DNA from: Cohnella hashimotonis
GTDB taxonomy: Bacteria; Bacillota; Bacilli; Paenibacillales; Paenibacillaceae
DNA length: 64,000 nt
Assembly: GCF_030014955.1 (NCBI RefSeq)
Contig: NZ_JAGRPV010000001.1
Location: 3,968,001 to 4,032,000 of the forward strand
Direction of reading: 5' to 3'
A program made the position numbers and the translations under genes. The notes under the pieces were generated by a model. It was not told where the DNA came from and did not search any database. It was given only the letters and a program-made list of their open reading frames with translations. Positions 24,901-33,209 of this stretch are shown here, in pieces (the stretch's first letter is position 1; every line of letters begins with the position of its first letter).

Positions 24901-27056
24901 TAGACGATCGACTGGCGCAAGAATCGGACTCGTTCCCTTACTCCTTCCTCCTTGAGGGATTAAAGAACGGCAAGCATCGGTTGCAGTACAAAGTGCATGA
25001 TACGAACGGCGGAGTCATTGAGTCGGCACCGATTACTATTGACAAGCAAGTCGTCGCCCTCCGAAGTCTCTACGCGACAACGGCTCCGATCATTGACGGC
25101 GATCTATCGGATTGGGAAACCGCGGATTTCCGCATAGATCAACTCTCACAGGTTAATAACATCGACAGCGCGTTCTCCGATAACTGGACGCCTCAGAAGC
25201 TAAAAGCCGCAGGGAATACTCGCTGGGACGATACGAATTTATACGTGGCTGTTTCGGTAACCGAAGATGAGCACCATCTGTCCATTACGAACGCTGCCGA
25301 TCTGTGGAAAGGCTCCAGCATTCAGATCGCGATCGATCCCGACCGGGGCAGCGCCCCTGGAAGCAAGGGCTATACCGAGTTCGCGTTCGGGCTAACGGAC
25401 GACGGAAGCGCACTCGCCTATCGCTACCATGCGATCGGCGGCAAAGTTGCCGGAGCTTACTCTTCGGGGCAACTCTCGATCGTGCGCAACGAGTCGACCA
25501 AACTTACCGACTATGAAATCGCCATCCCTTGGAGCGAGATCATTCCTTCCGGCACTCCGATCGGAGACGGTTCTTCGCTCGGCATCTCCGTGCTGGCCAA
25601 TTATAGCGACGGCACCCATGTGAATCCGGCTTCCGGCGACGCGCGCAACGGGTGGATCGAATATAATAGCGGAATCGGTGCTGGGAAGGCCCCCGGATTG
25701 TTCGGCTATTTATTACTCGGCCACCAGCTTCTTACGGCTCCTGCGATCGGCGGAACCGCGATGCCGGGAGGCAAAGTATCCTTGATATGGCCCGAAGTCG
25801 CCGGCGCAACCGGGTATACGCTGAAATACGGCACGGCCAGCGGCACTTACACCCATACACTCGAACTCGGCAACTCGACAGCCTCCGAGATTGAAGGACT
25901 GTCCATCGGAACGACCTATTTCTTCGCGGTCGAGGCTTACGATGCATACGGAGTCAGCGAACTCTCCAATGAGCTGCGTCTTACGCTTCATGCCGACGAC
26001 ATTACGATTCCGTCCGGAAACCCAGGGAGCACTGACCATTCCGATCCGACGGTTGCCGTCATTCCGGTGTCCACGATCGGAGATACTCCCCTTACTCTCG
26101 AAATCGGACAAGCGACGATCACCTTGTCGCCGTCCTTGCTGAAGGCGTGGATCGGACAATCGGATCAGTTGGAAGGAGCGACCATCGAAGTAAGAGCCGT
26201 ACCCGTAACCGATTCTAAGAAGGCAAGCATCCCCACTTCCGATGGCCGAGCCATGCTCCGAGCCGCAAGTCAAATGATCGATATCCGTGTTAGCCTATTC
26301 ACCTCCGAGGGAAAGCAAGCTGCTGTTGAACCCTACAAGGGCGGACTCTCTCTCTCGCTCTCGTACGATATAGATGCGAACGATGAGCTGCTCGGCATCT
26401 ATGGGTACGACGAAGCCGCGAAACAGTGGGAATACATCGGCGGCGATATCGATCCGTCGCAGCATCGAATTACCGTCGATTTGCCGTATCTCGGTCTATA
26501 CTCCGTCATTGAGTACAAGTTGACCTTCGAGGACGTCTCTTCGGGTCATTGGGCCGCACGTGCGTTGCAAGCGCTAGCCGCCAAGCATATCGTGAAAGGC
26601 GTGACCGATGCGAGATTCAATCCGTCAAGCGTTACGACCCGTGCCGAATTCGTCACGCTTCTCGTCCGCGCGCTGCATCTGCAAGCAACCAATGCGGATA
26701 CCGTTTTCACCGATGTAAGATCGGATGCCTGGTACGCGGACGCCATCGCGGCAGCCGTGGAAGCCGGCATCGTGTTAGGCAAGGCTGATAATCGATTCGC
26801 CCCGCAAGAGCCGATCACCCGCATGGAGATGGCGGCCATGATCGTACGCGCGATCGGCCTCCCGACGACAAATGGCGAAGCCAAATACGCTGACGTTAAC
26901 GACATCCCGCAATGTTCAATTCCATTTGTCGTCGCCGTATCGGAAGCCAAGCTCATGCAAGGCAAGGGAGACAACCGGTTCGCGCCGGGGCACGAAGCCA
27001 CTCGTGCAGAGGCTGCTCAACTCCTCTACAACTTGTTGAACGACCATCGCAAATAA
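21921..27056 (+). CDS. Giant S-layer-anchored beta-helix protein (putative polysaccharide lyase/hydrolase)
   Basis: A 1711-residue cell-surface protein. Residues 1-34 are a signal peptide. About 40-390 hold laminin-G/concanavalin-like segments (DDFENGNAAKWTNNGGSW...VYEADVKL, and a second LSWSNYSVQTRLAL). About 393-840 form a right-handed parallel beta-helix starting with FYVSSSLGDDNNDG, typical of pectate-lyase-like folds. Then a fibronectin-III domain (about 855-945), an Ig-like segment, a CBM9-like domain (about 1045-1265, IDGDLSDWE), a second fibronectin-III domain, a linker domain, and three SLH repeats (about 1530-1705) for wall anchoring. GGAGG precedes the ATG. The substrate is unknown. 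A terminator follows at 27061. Confidence 0.88.
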   Translation: MKKSIYRQFTIAALALIMAFSSLPLAAKPASAAQAGPPMFQDDFEGTNAAAWTIGSGSWVTEEGNNEPLFSDDFENGNAAKWTNNGGSWSAVQNGTSISYRQSAGGASELIAGDSSWTNYVYEADVKLVNGAGAMMDFRYQDSLHFYYLYMSETYIRLMKQNGSAQDWISAYDGPSLQTSATVGIKVEAIGNQFKIYRDGELVLSTADNSDPYLSGKIGLATWATSVEYDNVSVLDTTANHVFVQSDDNGGEAVSGELSWSNYSVQTRLALSSLSSDGSAGIRLRQQDSGDGYDMRYLSDSDGGKLQILKIINGEETIVAEAPFSMQTGRSYVWKGVAAGKYLDLYIDGNKYLSVVDSTYTTGKIALMLLNATASYDNVIVEQVSVPIISDGNTTFYVSSSLGDDNNDGLSEATAWRTLEKANEAEFHAGDNLLLKSGDRWNEPLILQGSGTAEYPIKVSSYGTGDKPVIAWNAPHGGSVLSGRNLSNWVIQGLALQIIPSSTQSWSNITAGIQLYYDNSNGHGNVLIDGNDVYSSTYDSNTNGIVISASVPGTDNKEVARDLTISNNTVHDIGWYAITTTGWDTEKNEELRSQLMYGNVKVSGNEVYNTASQGIVVQNAHNSVIERNVVHDGGLGTDTWGPGGLWFIASRDSVIKFNEIYNMKDANSGFDGAGLNIDWYCDNITVQYNYSHDNKGNGITTMSNYGTKIINNKVKGNKAQQSNGNGQIALGNFTGRPDLSSGLHNVEVASNTILVDVDGTSAINSASNPYGTWTGITIHNNNVVIGQGMPDNEVFSIAPNTSISAIDGNRIYSDSAAFRSILHGTEYTDLALWQAGTGYDLNSQVLPQDQTAPSSVSNVAAVADGYVQLTWELAEDQGSGIAHYNIYRSVTPQFELTYANMVGESASASFEDREDVQTNTTYYYRVEAEDRNGNVGVASDTVGITTGATVLTPEQPKLVDFMAPRDQDIISLASLIAKPYLSGIPNVRSVQLFVDDRLAQESDSFPYSFLLEGLKNGKHRLQYKVHDTNGGVIESAPITIDKQVVALRSLYATTAPIIDGDLSDWETADFRIDQLSQVNNIDSAFSDNWTPQKLKAAGNTRWDDTNLYVAVSVTEDEHHLSITNAADLWKGSSIQIAIDPDRGSAPGSKGYTEFAFGLTDDGSALAYRYHAIGGKVAGAYSSGQLSIVRNESTKLTDYEIAIPWSEIIPSGTPIGDGSSLGISVLANYSDGTHVNPASGDARNGWIEYNSGIGAGKAPGLFGYLLLGHQLLTAPAIGGTAMPGGKVSLIWPEVAGATGYTLKYGTASGTYTHTLELGNSTASEIEGLSIGTTYFFAVEAYDAYGVSELSNELRLTLHADDITIPSGNPGSTDHSDPTVAVIPVSTIGDTPLTLEIGQATITLSPSLLKAWIGQSDQLEGATIEVRAVPVTDSKKASIPTSDGRAMLRAASQMIDIRVSLFTSEGKQAAVEPYKGGLSLSLSYDIDANDELLGIYGYDEAAKQWEYIGGDIDPSQHRITVDLPYLGLYSVIEYKLTFEDVSSGHWAARALQALAAKHIVKGVTDARFNPSSVTTRAEFVTLLVRALHLQATNADTVFTDVRSDAWYADAIAAAVEAGIVLGKADNRFAPQEPITRMEMAAMIVRAIGLPTTNGEAKYADVNDIPQCSIPFVVAVSEAKLMQGKGDNRFAPGHEATRAEAAQLLYNLLNDHRK

Positions 27057-27060
27057 ACAA

Positions 27061-27098
27061 AAACCTTCTCCAACCTCTTATGGTTGGAGAAGGTTTTT
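27061..27098. terminator. Terminator between the giant surface protein and the SGNH gene
   Basis: AAACCTTCTCCAACC (27061-27075) pairs perfectly with the facing arm, followed by a T-run on plus; A-run on the other side makes it bidirectional. Confidence 0.85.
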
Positions 27099-27116
27099 CT
27101 ATTTTTAGGAAGTCGA

Positions 27117-27725
27117 CTATTCTTTGATAACCCCGCAAGCCTTCAGCCAATTCATAGCCATGAACCAGTTGCCGGTCGAGTTCATGTGCACCTGATCGAC
27201 GGTAAGCGTTCTCCTCCGTTGCTCTCGCAGGTAAGACGTGAATAATCGATTCTGCGGTACGAGTATCGCCCCGAACTGTTGCGCGACTTCCCTGATCGCT
27301 TGATTATAAGGCAGTAAACGCTCGTTTTTGCCATCGTCCGGATCCTCCGAGATAATCGTCGTCTCCATCAAGATGAACGATGCGTCCGTCCGTTTCTTCG
27401 TCTCCTCTAGCAGTTCGCAATACGTGTCCCGATACTTCGTTAAGCCGACTTCCTTCCATTCGTCGTTAATGCCGATCGATATCGTTAACCAATCGGGCTT
27501 CAACGCGATCACATCCTCTTGCCAGCGTGCATGCAGATCAAGTATCGTTTCCCCGCTTACGCCCCTGTTCTCGATCTGTAAGAAAACCGCCGGATGAGCG
27601 ATCGAGAGATAATCCCTCGCCATCCGAACATACCCTCCTCCGAGCCCGTCGGGATCGTCCTTCCGTCCGCTATCCGTAATGCTGTCTCCGATAAATAAGA
27701 GCTTCTGTCCATCCTGAAAGTTCAT
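27117..27725 (-). CDS. SGNH hydrolase, probable carbohydrate esterase
   Basis: A 202-residue SGNH hydrolase without signal peptide. GDSITD carries Ser15; SIGINDEW is block III (Asn); DQVHMN near the end carries Asp177 and His180. Within a glycan-utilisation cluster the likely job is intracellular removal of acetyl groups from imported oligosaccharides. AGGAGGA precedes the ATG. It is the last gene of the minus-strand operon but separated from the binding-protein gene by a terminator-like hairpin (27756-27792). Confidence 0.85.
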   Translation of the reverse strand: MNFQDGQKLLFIGDSITDSGRKDDPDGLGGGYVRMARDYLSIAHPAVFLQIENRGVSGETILDLHARWQEDVIALKPDWLTISIGINDEWKEVGLTKYRDTYCELLEETKKRTDASFILMETTIISEDPDDGKNERLLPYNQAIREVAQQFGAILVPQNRLFTSYLREQRRRTLTVDQVHMNSTGNWFMAMNWLKACGVIKE

Positions 27726-27755
27726 CTGTATATCCTCCTCCTATGTCAAAAGTAA

Positions 27756-27792
27756 GGGACTATCCGCAGAATCTTGCGTCTGGAATAGTCCC
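27756..27792 (-). terminator. Hairpin after the solute-binding-protein gene
   Basis: GGGACTATCC pairs with GGAATAGTCCC (one bulge); the minus strand continues TTACTTTTG. It may reduce read-through into the SGNH gene. Confidence 0.5.
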
Positions 27793-27819
27793 TCGATAAC
27801 GATACTCGTTGGCGTTCGA

Positions 27820-29421
27820 TTAACGCCCTTCCGCTACGGCTTCTTTATTCGTTTCTTCGATCACCTTCGTGCCGCCTTTAGACAACCAAGCATCCTTGAA
27901 TTTCACGAAATCCACATTGACGTCCTTGGATTCAACAATGAGCTTGATGATTTCTTCGTTAACGTAGTCATTCAACTGATTAGGAATGCTTGGATCCAAC
28001 GCATCCTCGCTAATATTCAAGTAAGCCAACGGATTAGGTACGGCATAATCGCCTGTGGATTTAGACAAGGCCACGATGTCTTCCTTATTCGGCGTACTGT
28101 CGGGTAAATAATCCGTGTTCCAAGAAACGAGCGCCTTCAGGCTGAATGCCTTGTCCTTGGACTTCTCTTCATCCGACAGCAAAGGAACGATCTTGTCTCC
28201 TTCTTTCTTGTAATGCACGCCTTCGACGCCGTTGAGCATCAGATTCTGGCCTTCATCGGAGAGCAAGTAATCGAGAAGCTCCAGCGCTTTCTTTTGTTTC
28301 TCTTCGGAGATGCCGGCATTGATAGATGTTTCGCACCAGAAGTTATTGAAGCCGTCCATCCGTTGAATGCCCGATTTCCCCTTTAACGTGCCGACCCAGG
28401 TGAAAATGGATTTCGGATCCGCATCCGGACTTGCCTTTAAAAATTTATTGTAGATATCGTTGTAGAACGTTGCATTGGCATTGTGAATGATCATGCCGAC
28501 TTTGCCCGTCACGAATTTCTCGATTTTCTTGTCATCCGTATTCAGCATGAATTCGGGATCGAGGATCTTCTCATTATACATTCCATTCAAGAACGTTACG
28601 GCATCCTTCGTTTCATCGGATATGACTTCCGGTGTCCATTGTCCTTCTTCCTTCTCCCAACGCTCCGTGCTCGTGTCGAACGCATTAAAGATCGGGTATT
28701 GCCACCATACGCCGCCGGAGCTGGACGTATAACCGTAAGTATCCTTCTTGCCGTTGCCGTCCGGATCGTTCTCTGAGAATGCCTTGGCGACGGCGTAAAA
28801 TTCATCAATCGTCGTCGGCACTTGAAGGTTTAGCTTGTCCAGCCAATCTTTGCGAATCAGGATGTTATGCCCGCTGACCGCATCTTTGCCGCTGCCCGCT
28901 TCGTTATAAATCGGCAGTGAGTATTGCTTATTTCCCGTCGTCTTGGCCAATACTTCGAAGTTGGCTAACGAATTCTTGATATTCGGATATTGGTCGGCAT
29001 AATCGGATATCGGAAGCACCATGCCTTCTTTAATCCACTGGCGGTATTGAACCGGACGGTCGATCCCATAGGAGACAAAGACGTCGGGCATTTCCCCGGA
29101 GGCAATCATGACGTTCAGTTTCTCTTCCCAGTCGTTCCAAGAAGCCGTAATCGGCTTGATTCGAATGTTCAGCTTCTCCTGAAGCTGCTTGTAAATAACC
29201 GAATCCGGCGCGTCCGCCCCCTCGAACATCCAACTGAACACGCTCAGTTCGACCGGCTCCGCCGACTCGCTTGGCGCGTTCACCGCGCTGCCGCTTGCCG
29301 TCGCGGCGCTTGGCGCCGATGAGGCCGCACCGTTGTTGTTGTTGCCGCAACCCGAGAGAACGCTTCCAAGCGCGAATGCAGCCATTACTGCGAATACGAG
29401 TTTGTTTCTTCTGTTAAACAT
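27820..29421 (-). CDS. ABC sugar importer: extracellular solute-binding lipoprotein (LplA-like)
   Basis: A 533-residue binding lipoprotein for an oligosaccharide importer. Signal with lipobox LSGC (near residue 25), then a low-complexity Ala/Ser linker, then the type-1 binding fold starting VELSVFSWMFEG. ENDPDGNGKKDTYGYT is the EF-hand-like calcium loop seen in LplA/YtcQ-type proteins. The size is typical of this group, which binds long oligosaccharides. GGGGAG lies 9 bases before the ATG at 29421. It follows the two permease genes, completing a transporter that lacks an ATPase. Confidence 0.9.
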   Translation of the reverse strand: MFNRRNKLVFAVMAAFALGSVLSGCGNNNNGAASSAPSAATASGSAVNAPSESAEPVELSVFSWMFEGADAPDSVIYKQLQEKLNIRIKPITASWNDWEEKLNVMIASGEMPDVFVSYGIDRPVQYRQWIKEGMVLPISDYADQYPNIKNSLANFEVLAKTTGNKQYSLPIYNEAGSGKDAVSGHNILIRKDWLDKLNLQVPTTIDEFYAVAKAFSENDPDGNGKKDTYGYTSSSGGVWWQYPIFNAFDTSTERWEKEEGQWTPEVISDETKDAVTFLNGMYNEKILDPEFMLNTDDKKIEKFVTGKVGMIIHNANATFYNDIYNKFLKASPDADPKSIFTWVGTLKGKSGIQRMDGFNNFWCETSINAGISEEKQKKALELLDYLLSDEGQNLMLNGVEGVHYKKEGDKIVPLLSDEEKSKDKAFSLKALVSWNTDYLPDSTPNKEDIVALSKSTGDYAVPNPLAYLNISEDALDPSIPNQLNDYVNEEIIKLIVESKDVNVDFVKFKDAWLSKGGTKVIEETNKEAVAEGR

Positions 29422-29472
29422 GCGTACCAACTCCCCTAGTTATAATTAGATTACGGATTTCCAGTGAAAGGT

Positions 29473-30309
29473 TCAACTCTTGATCGAACCGATCATCACC
29501 CCTTTCACGAAGTGCTTCTGGATGAAGGGATACACGACAATAATCGGAACGACGGATACGATGACGACCGCGTTCTTGATCGTGTCGCCGAGCATGAATT
29601 CCTCGCTGACGAAGCTGCCTCCGCGGGTGAGCTCCATATTGTTGTTGATAAGGATATCCCTCAATACCATCGCTAAAGGCCAAATCTCCTTATCGTTCAG
29701 GAACAGCATCGGAGTATACCAGTTATTCCATTGTCCTACCGCAATGAACAAGGCGATCGTCGCCAGAGCGGGGACAGACAACGGCAGAATGATTCGAAAG
29801 AATATTTTCATATATCCTGCGCCGTCCATCTTCGCCGATTCCTCCAGTTCGATCGGAATGTTCTGGAAGAACGTCTTCAGGACGATCATGTTATACGTGC
29901 TGATCGCCGCGGGGATAATCATTACCGCAAGACTATTCACCAATCCCAGATTCTTGATCAGCAGGTAATAAGGAATCAATCCTCCGCCGAAAAACATGGT
30001 GAAGATGATAAACAGGAAAATCGCGGACCTGCCGGGAAGATCGTGTTTGATCAGCGGATAAGCCGTGATCGCCGTAACGAATAGTTGGTACAAGGTTCCC
30101 GCGACCGTCACAAACAAGGAGACAAGAAGGGATCTCATGATCGTATCCTTGGAGAATACGAATTCGTAAGCCTCGAAAGATATTCTCCTAGGGAACAAAT
30201 GCAAGGTGGATCGAATCGATTCCTCGTAAGGCATGATCGAACCTACCAGCACGTGCCAGAAGGGATACAGCGTAATCAGCACCATGAATACGAGAAACAG
30301 GATGTTCAA
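29473..30309 (-). CDS. ABC sugar importer permease (LplC-like)
   Basis: Inner-membrane permease with about six hydrophobic segments and the EAA loop ELEESAKMDGAGYMKIFFRIILPLSVPAL that contacts the ATPase. The 278 residues from the TTG at 30309 cut into the family's N-terminus. The frame is open upstream with family-like sequence (VKSTSLSGKIFDS) and a ribosome binding site (AAAGGCGGTGA), but the codon at the expected start, 30349-30351, is ATC. The true start is therefore uncertain. It is followed by the solute-binding protein. Confidence 0.88.
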   Translation of the reverse strand: MNILFLVFMVLITLYPFWHVLVGSIMPYEESIRSTLHLFPRRISFEAYEFVFSKDTIMRSLLVSLFVTVAGTLYQLFVTAITAYPLIKHDLPGRSAIFLFIIFTMFFGGGLIPYYLLIKNLGLVNSLAVMIIPAAISTYNMIVLKTFFQNIPIELEESAKMDGAGYMKIFFRIILPLSVPALATIALFIAVGQWNNWYTPMLFLNDKEIWPLAMVLRDILINNNMELTRGGSFVSEEFMLGDTIKNAVVIVSVVPIIVVYPFIQKHFVKGVMIGSIKS

Positions 30310-30366
30310 AGAATCGAATATTTTCCCGGATAGGCTTGTCGACTTTACGATGGTTGCTCACCGCCT

Positions 30367-31260
30367 TTAATAAATTCCTTGTCCGCTCATTTTCTTGGAG
30401 GCGCTATTTACGACGATAAGCAGGACGAAATTGATGACATTCAGAAACAGACCGATTGCCGTTGCCATGCTGTATTTCCCTTGGGTCAATCCGATCCGGT
30501 ACACGTAAGTGTCGATGACATCGCCGCTTTCGTATACCATCGTGTTATACAGGTTGAATACTTGGTCGAACCCGCCGGTCATCATACTTCCAAAGTTCAA
30601 TATAAGAAGAATAGAGATAATAGGAAGCAAGCTCGGCAGTGTAATATGAACGATTTGTTTGAACCGGTTCGCCCCGTCCACGGTAGCCGCTTCGTACAGA
30701 TCCGGATTAACGCCCGATAAAGCGGCCAAAAAAATGATCGTACCCCAGCCGATTTCTTTCCATATGCCGGAGAGAACGAGAAGGGGACGGAACATGCCGT
30801 TGCTCGTCAGGAAGTTGACGCTGTCTCCCCCGAAAGCCGTAATGACTTTATTAACCAGCCCTTCATTGGAGAGCAGCGAGAAAATAATGCCCGAGATGGT
30901 AACCCAGGAGATGAAGTGCGGCAAGTACACGATCGTTTGGATCGAACGTTTGAACCATTTAAGGCGCACCTCATTTAATAAGATGGCTAGGAAGATCGGA
31001 GCCGGAAATCCGAATACGAGTCGCAGCAGGTTGATCTCGATCGTATTGCGGAACACTTGCCAGAACTTATCGGTCTTGAACAACTGCTCGAAATGATCGA
31101 ACCCGACCCACGGGCTTCCCAGAATCCCTTTCGTGATCCAGAAATCTTTGAAAGCGATCGACGCACCGTACATCGGAATGTAATTAAATACGAATAAGAA
31201 CACGATTGCCGGCAGCAGCATGACGTATAGCATTTTGTATTTCATCATTCGCTTCGTCAT
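30367..31260 (-). CDS. ABC sugar importer permease (LplB-like)
   Basis: A 297-residue permease with about six TM segments and the EAA loop DLYEAATVDGANRFKQIVHITLPSLLPI. It pairs with the LplC-like permease. AGGTGA lies 8 bases before the ATG at 31260; a GTG at 31272 overlapping the previous stop codon is the alternative and would add four residues. Translational coupling with the beta-helix gene is likely from the tight spacing. Confidence 0.9.
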   Translation of the reverse strand: MTKRMMKYKMLYVMLLPAIVFLFVFNYIPMYGASIAFKDFWITKGILGSPWVGFDHFEQLFKTDKFWQVFRNTIEINLLRLVFGFPAPIFLAILLNEVRLKWFKRSIQTIVYLPHFISWVTISGIIFSLLSNEGLVNKVITAFGGDSVNFLTSNGMFRPLLVLSGIWKEIGWGTIIFLAALSGVNPDLYEAATVDGANRFKQIVHITLPSLLPIISILLILNFGSMMTGGFDQVFNLYNTMVYESGDVIDTYVYRIGLTQGKYSMATAIGLFLNVINFVLLIVVNSASKKMSGQGIY

Positions 31261-31268
31261 GTCGGCGG

Positions 31269-33041
31269 TCACCTGTCTTCTTCGGCGAATCCGATATTAT
31301 CGCGCAAAGTAACGCTTCGACTCGTATTCGGTTCGATGTAGATATGACTCTCCATCGTCGGAATGATCGATAGCCTTCGGTTATTCTCGATGTAGACGTC
31401 GTTGCAATGACTAGCCATCAGACTGCCACGATAATATTCGCGGTTCGCGACGCAATTCTCATCTCCGTCTTGCGCCGTCTTCAACGGCCCGGCATTCGGG
31501 TTCACCAACGCATTATTCCGAAGGAATACGCGCTCGCAGGAAGACACGTAAATCGCTTGCTGCGGACAATTCACGATCGTGTTGTTCTCGATCCGGATAT
31601 CCTGGAAGATAGGATAGTCCGTTCTGCCTTGGTCCAGATACACCCCCATATAGATGACGGCCATGTTCCAATGGTTCACGTCGCTGCTCTCGATCCAATT
31701 ATCGCGAATCACTAGATTGCGTACGCCGAAACCTTCCGCCCAGCGCTCTTCCGCGCCGCATTCGATTTGTATAGCGGACCCCTGATTCCTATAGAAACGG
31801 TTATTTTCCACTAGACCCTCGCCGGCATGGAGCAGGATGCCTCTGGCCCGATTCTGATGGAAGAAATTATGGCGCACGACGTAGTGTCCGGAATCGTATC
31901 TTCGATTAAAAAGAATGGATCGGTCGTTAAGCTCGGCGGGAAGCTCGCTTGCGAATTCAAGCACGCATTGCTCTCGCCCTTCGTCCCAGCTTACGGCGGC
32001 AACATTCGCCGCAATTCCGGCCGGCGACAAATCCGCATGGCGGAACTCGACCGAATCCCCCGGGCCGAACGGATTGCGCCACCTTTGCACGCGGCTTAAC
32101 CTTATCGTCTTGGCATCGATTCTCCGGAACCCTTGAACGGAATTGTCATGAATATTCAAGCAATCGTCGCCGTTGTAGCTGAAATCGCAACTATCGATGA
32201 TAAAGTAGCCTTGCGAATTGCTAATGTGGCATCCGTCTGCCGTTGCGGTAATGCAGCGGGTCGTTCCGGGTCGCTTCACGATCCTGCATCGCTCCAACTT
32301 CCAATGATGCTGGTCCCCTGTCGATATGAACGCATGGCCCGGAGCGGAATATATCGTCACGTTCGATAGGGTCAAGTGCGCGTTGCCGTGCAGCTCTATC
32401 GCATTCGTGTCGTATACGTAGTGACGCACAATATAGGCTTGATCTTGCTTCAGGAAGCGGTACGATTCGGGCCTCGGGAGCTCGACGCGTAAGACGTTGC
32501 CTCCCATGGCGCTCGCCTTGCCCAGATGGATCCCGTTAAACTCGTGCCCCAGTTCGCAGCCCGGTGTGAGCGTAGCCGGGTTCATAGGGTTAAATGTACG
32601 AAGAGGGAACTCCTCGGGAACCGTATCGTATTCGGGAAAGACAAGGTCAAATGACGTCCCGTCTTCGGCAACTCCCCGAACGAGCCCAATGCTTGCGAGT
32701 TGCTTAACCTCCCAATCCCAGTCGACTGCAAAATGGCGGAATTCGACCCGCTCGCAGTTCCGAATATCGACAAACGCCTTCAAGGTAGAAAAGATAAATT
32801 CGGAGTCTCCTCCATCGAAGCGAAAATCGCTTAGGCCATCGAAAGTCGGATGATTTCCATCGCGGAAATAGTACACCCCTTTAGGCACGGTTAGTTCCGA
32901 GATTCCTTCGCTCTTACAATATTCGATTGCACGCTGGAATGCCGCTCCGTTGCAACGCTTCCCCCCGGCTCTAGCCCCGAATTCCGTCACGCTGACTTTC
33001 TTGTATTCCTTCCAGGAAGGACTCGTAATTTCGATGTCCAT
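31269..33041 (-). CDS. Right-handed beta-helix protein without signal peptide (GH110-like or pectate-lyase-like)
   Basis: A 590-residue protein predicted to be cytoplasmic because it starts directly with folded-looking sequence. The N-terminus (VSVTEFGARAGGKRCNGAAFQRAIEYC) is the start of the pectate-lyase-3 type beta-helix; repeats of parallel-helix coils follow, including FIIDSCDFSYNGDDCLNIHD, whose Asp-Asp and His resemble the active-site coil of GH110 alpha-galactosidases. In the cluster it would cut imported oligosaccharides. The family assignment is an inference from motif shape. AAGGAGA precedes the ATG at 33041. It heads the import operon. Confidence 0.8.
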   Translation of the reverse strand: MDIEITSPSWKEYKKVSVTEFGARAGGKRCNGAAFQRAIEYCKSEGISELTVPKGVYYFRDGNHPTFDGLSDFRFDGGDSEFIFSTLKAFVDIRNCERVEFRHFAVDWDWEVKQLASIGLVRGVAEDGTSFDLVFPEYDTVPEEFPLRTFNPMNPATLTPGCELGHEFNGIHLGKASAMGGNVLRVELPRPESYRFLKQDQAYIVRHYVYDTNAIELHGNAHLTLSNVTIYSAPGHAFISTGDQHHWKLERCRIVKRPGTTRCITATADGCHISNSQGYFIIDSCDFSYNGDDCLNIHDNSVQGFRRIDAKTIRLSRVQRWRNPFGPGDSVEFRHADLSPAGIAANVAAVSWDEGREQCVLEFASELPAELNDRSILFNRRYDSGHYVVRHNFFHQNRARGILLHAGEGLVENNRFYRNQGSAIQIECGAEERWAEGFGVRNLVIRDNWIESSDVNHWNMAVIYMGVYLDQGRTDYPIFQDIRIENNTIVNCPQQAIYVSSCERVFLRNNALVNPNAGPLKTAQDGDENCVANREYYRGSLMASHCNDVYIENNRRLSIIPTMESHIYIEPNTSRSVTLRDNIGFAEEDR

Positions 33042-33169
33042 GCTATCTCTCCTTCTATAACGCCGCGTTAACCTAATGGCTACTATTATTGTGCCACAGC
33101 GTGTTTCGGGGTCACATGTGCTCAGTTCGGAAGAATGATTGTCGTTTGTTACGATGTTGGATCGCAAGC

Positions 33170-33200
33170 AAAAACGCCTCGCGCGCGGCTAGGCGTTTTT
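33170..33200. terminator. Terminator of the 33210-36005 gene
   Basis: AAAACGCCT pairs with AGGCGTTTT; T/A runs on both sides. Confidence 0.8.
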
Positions 33201-33209
33201 CGATCTGTG

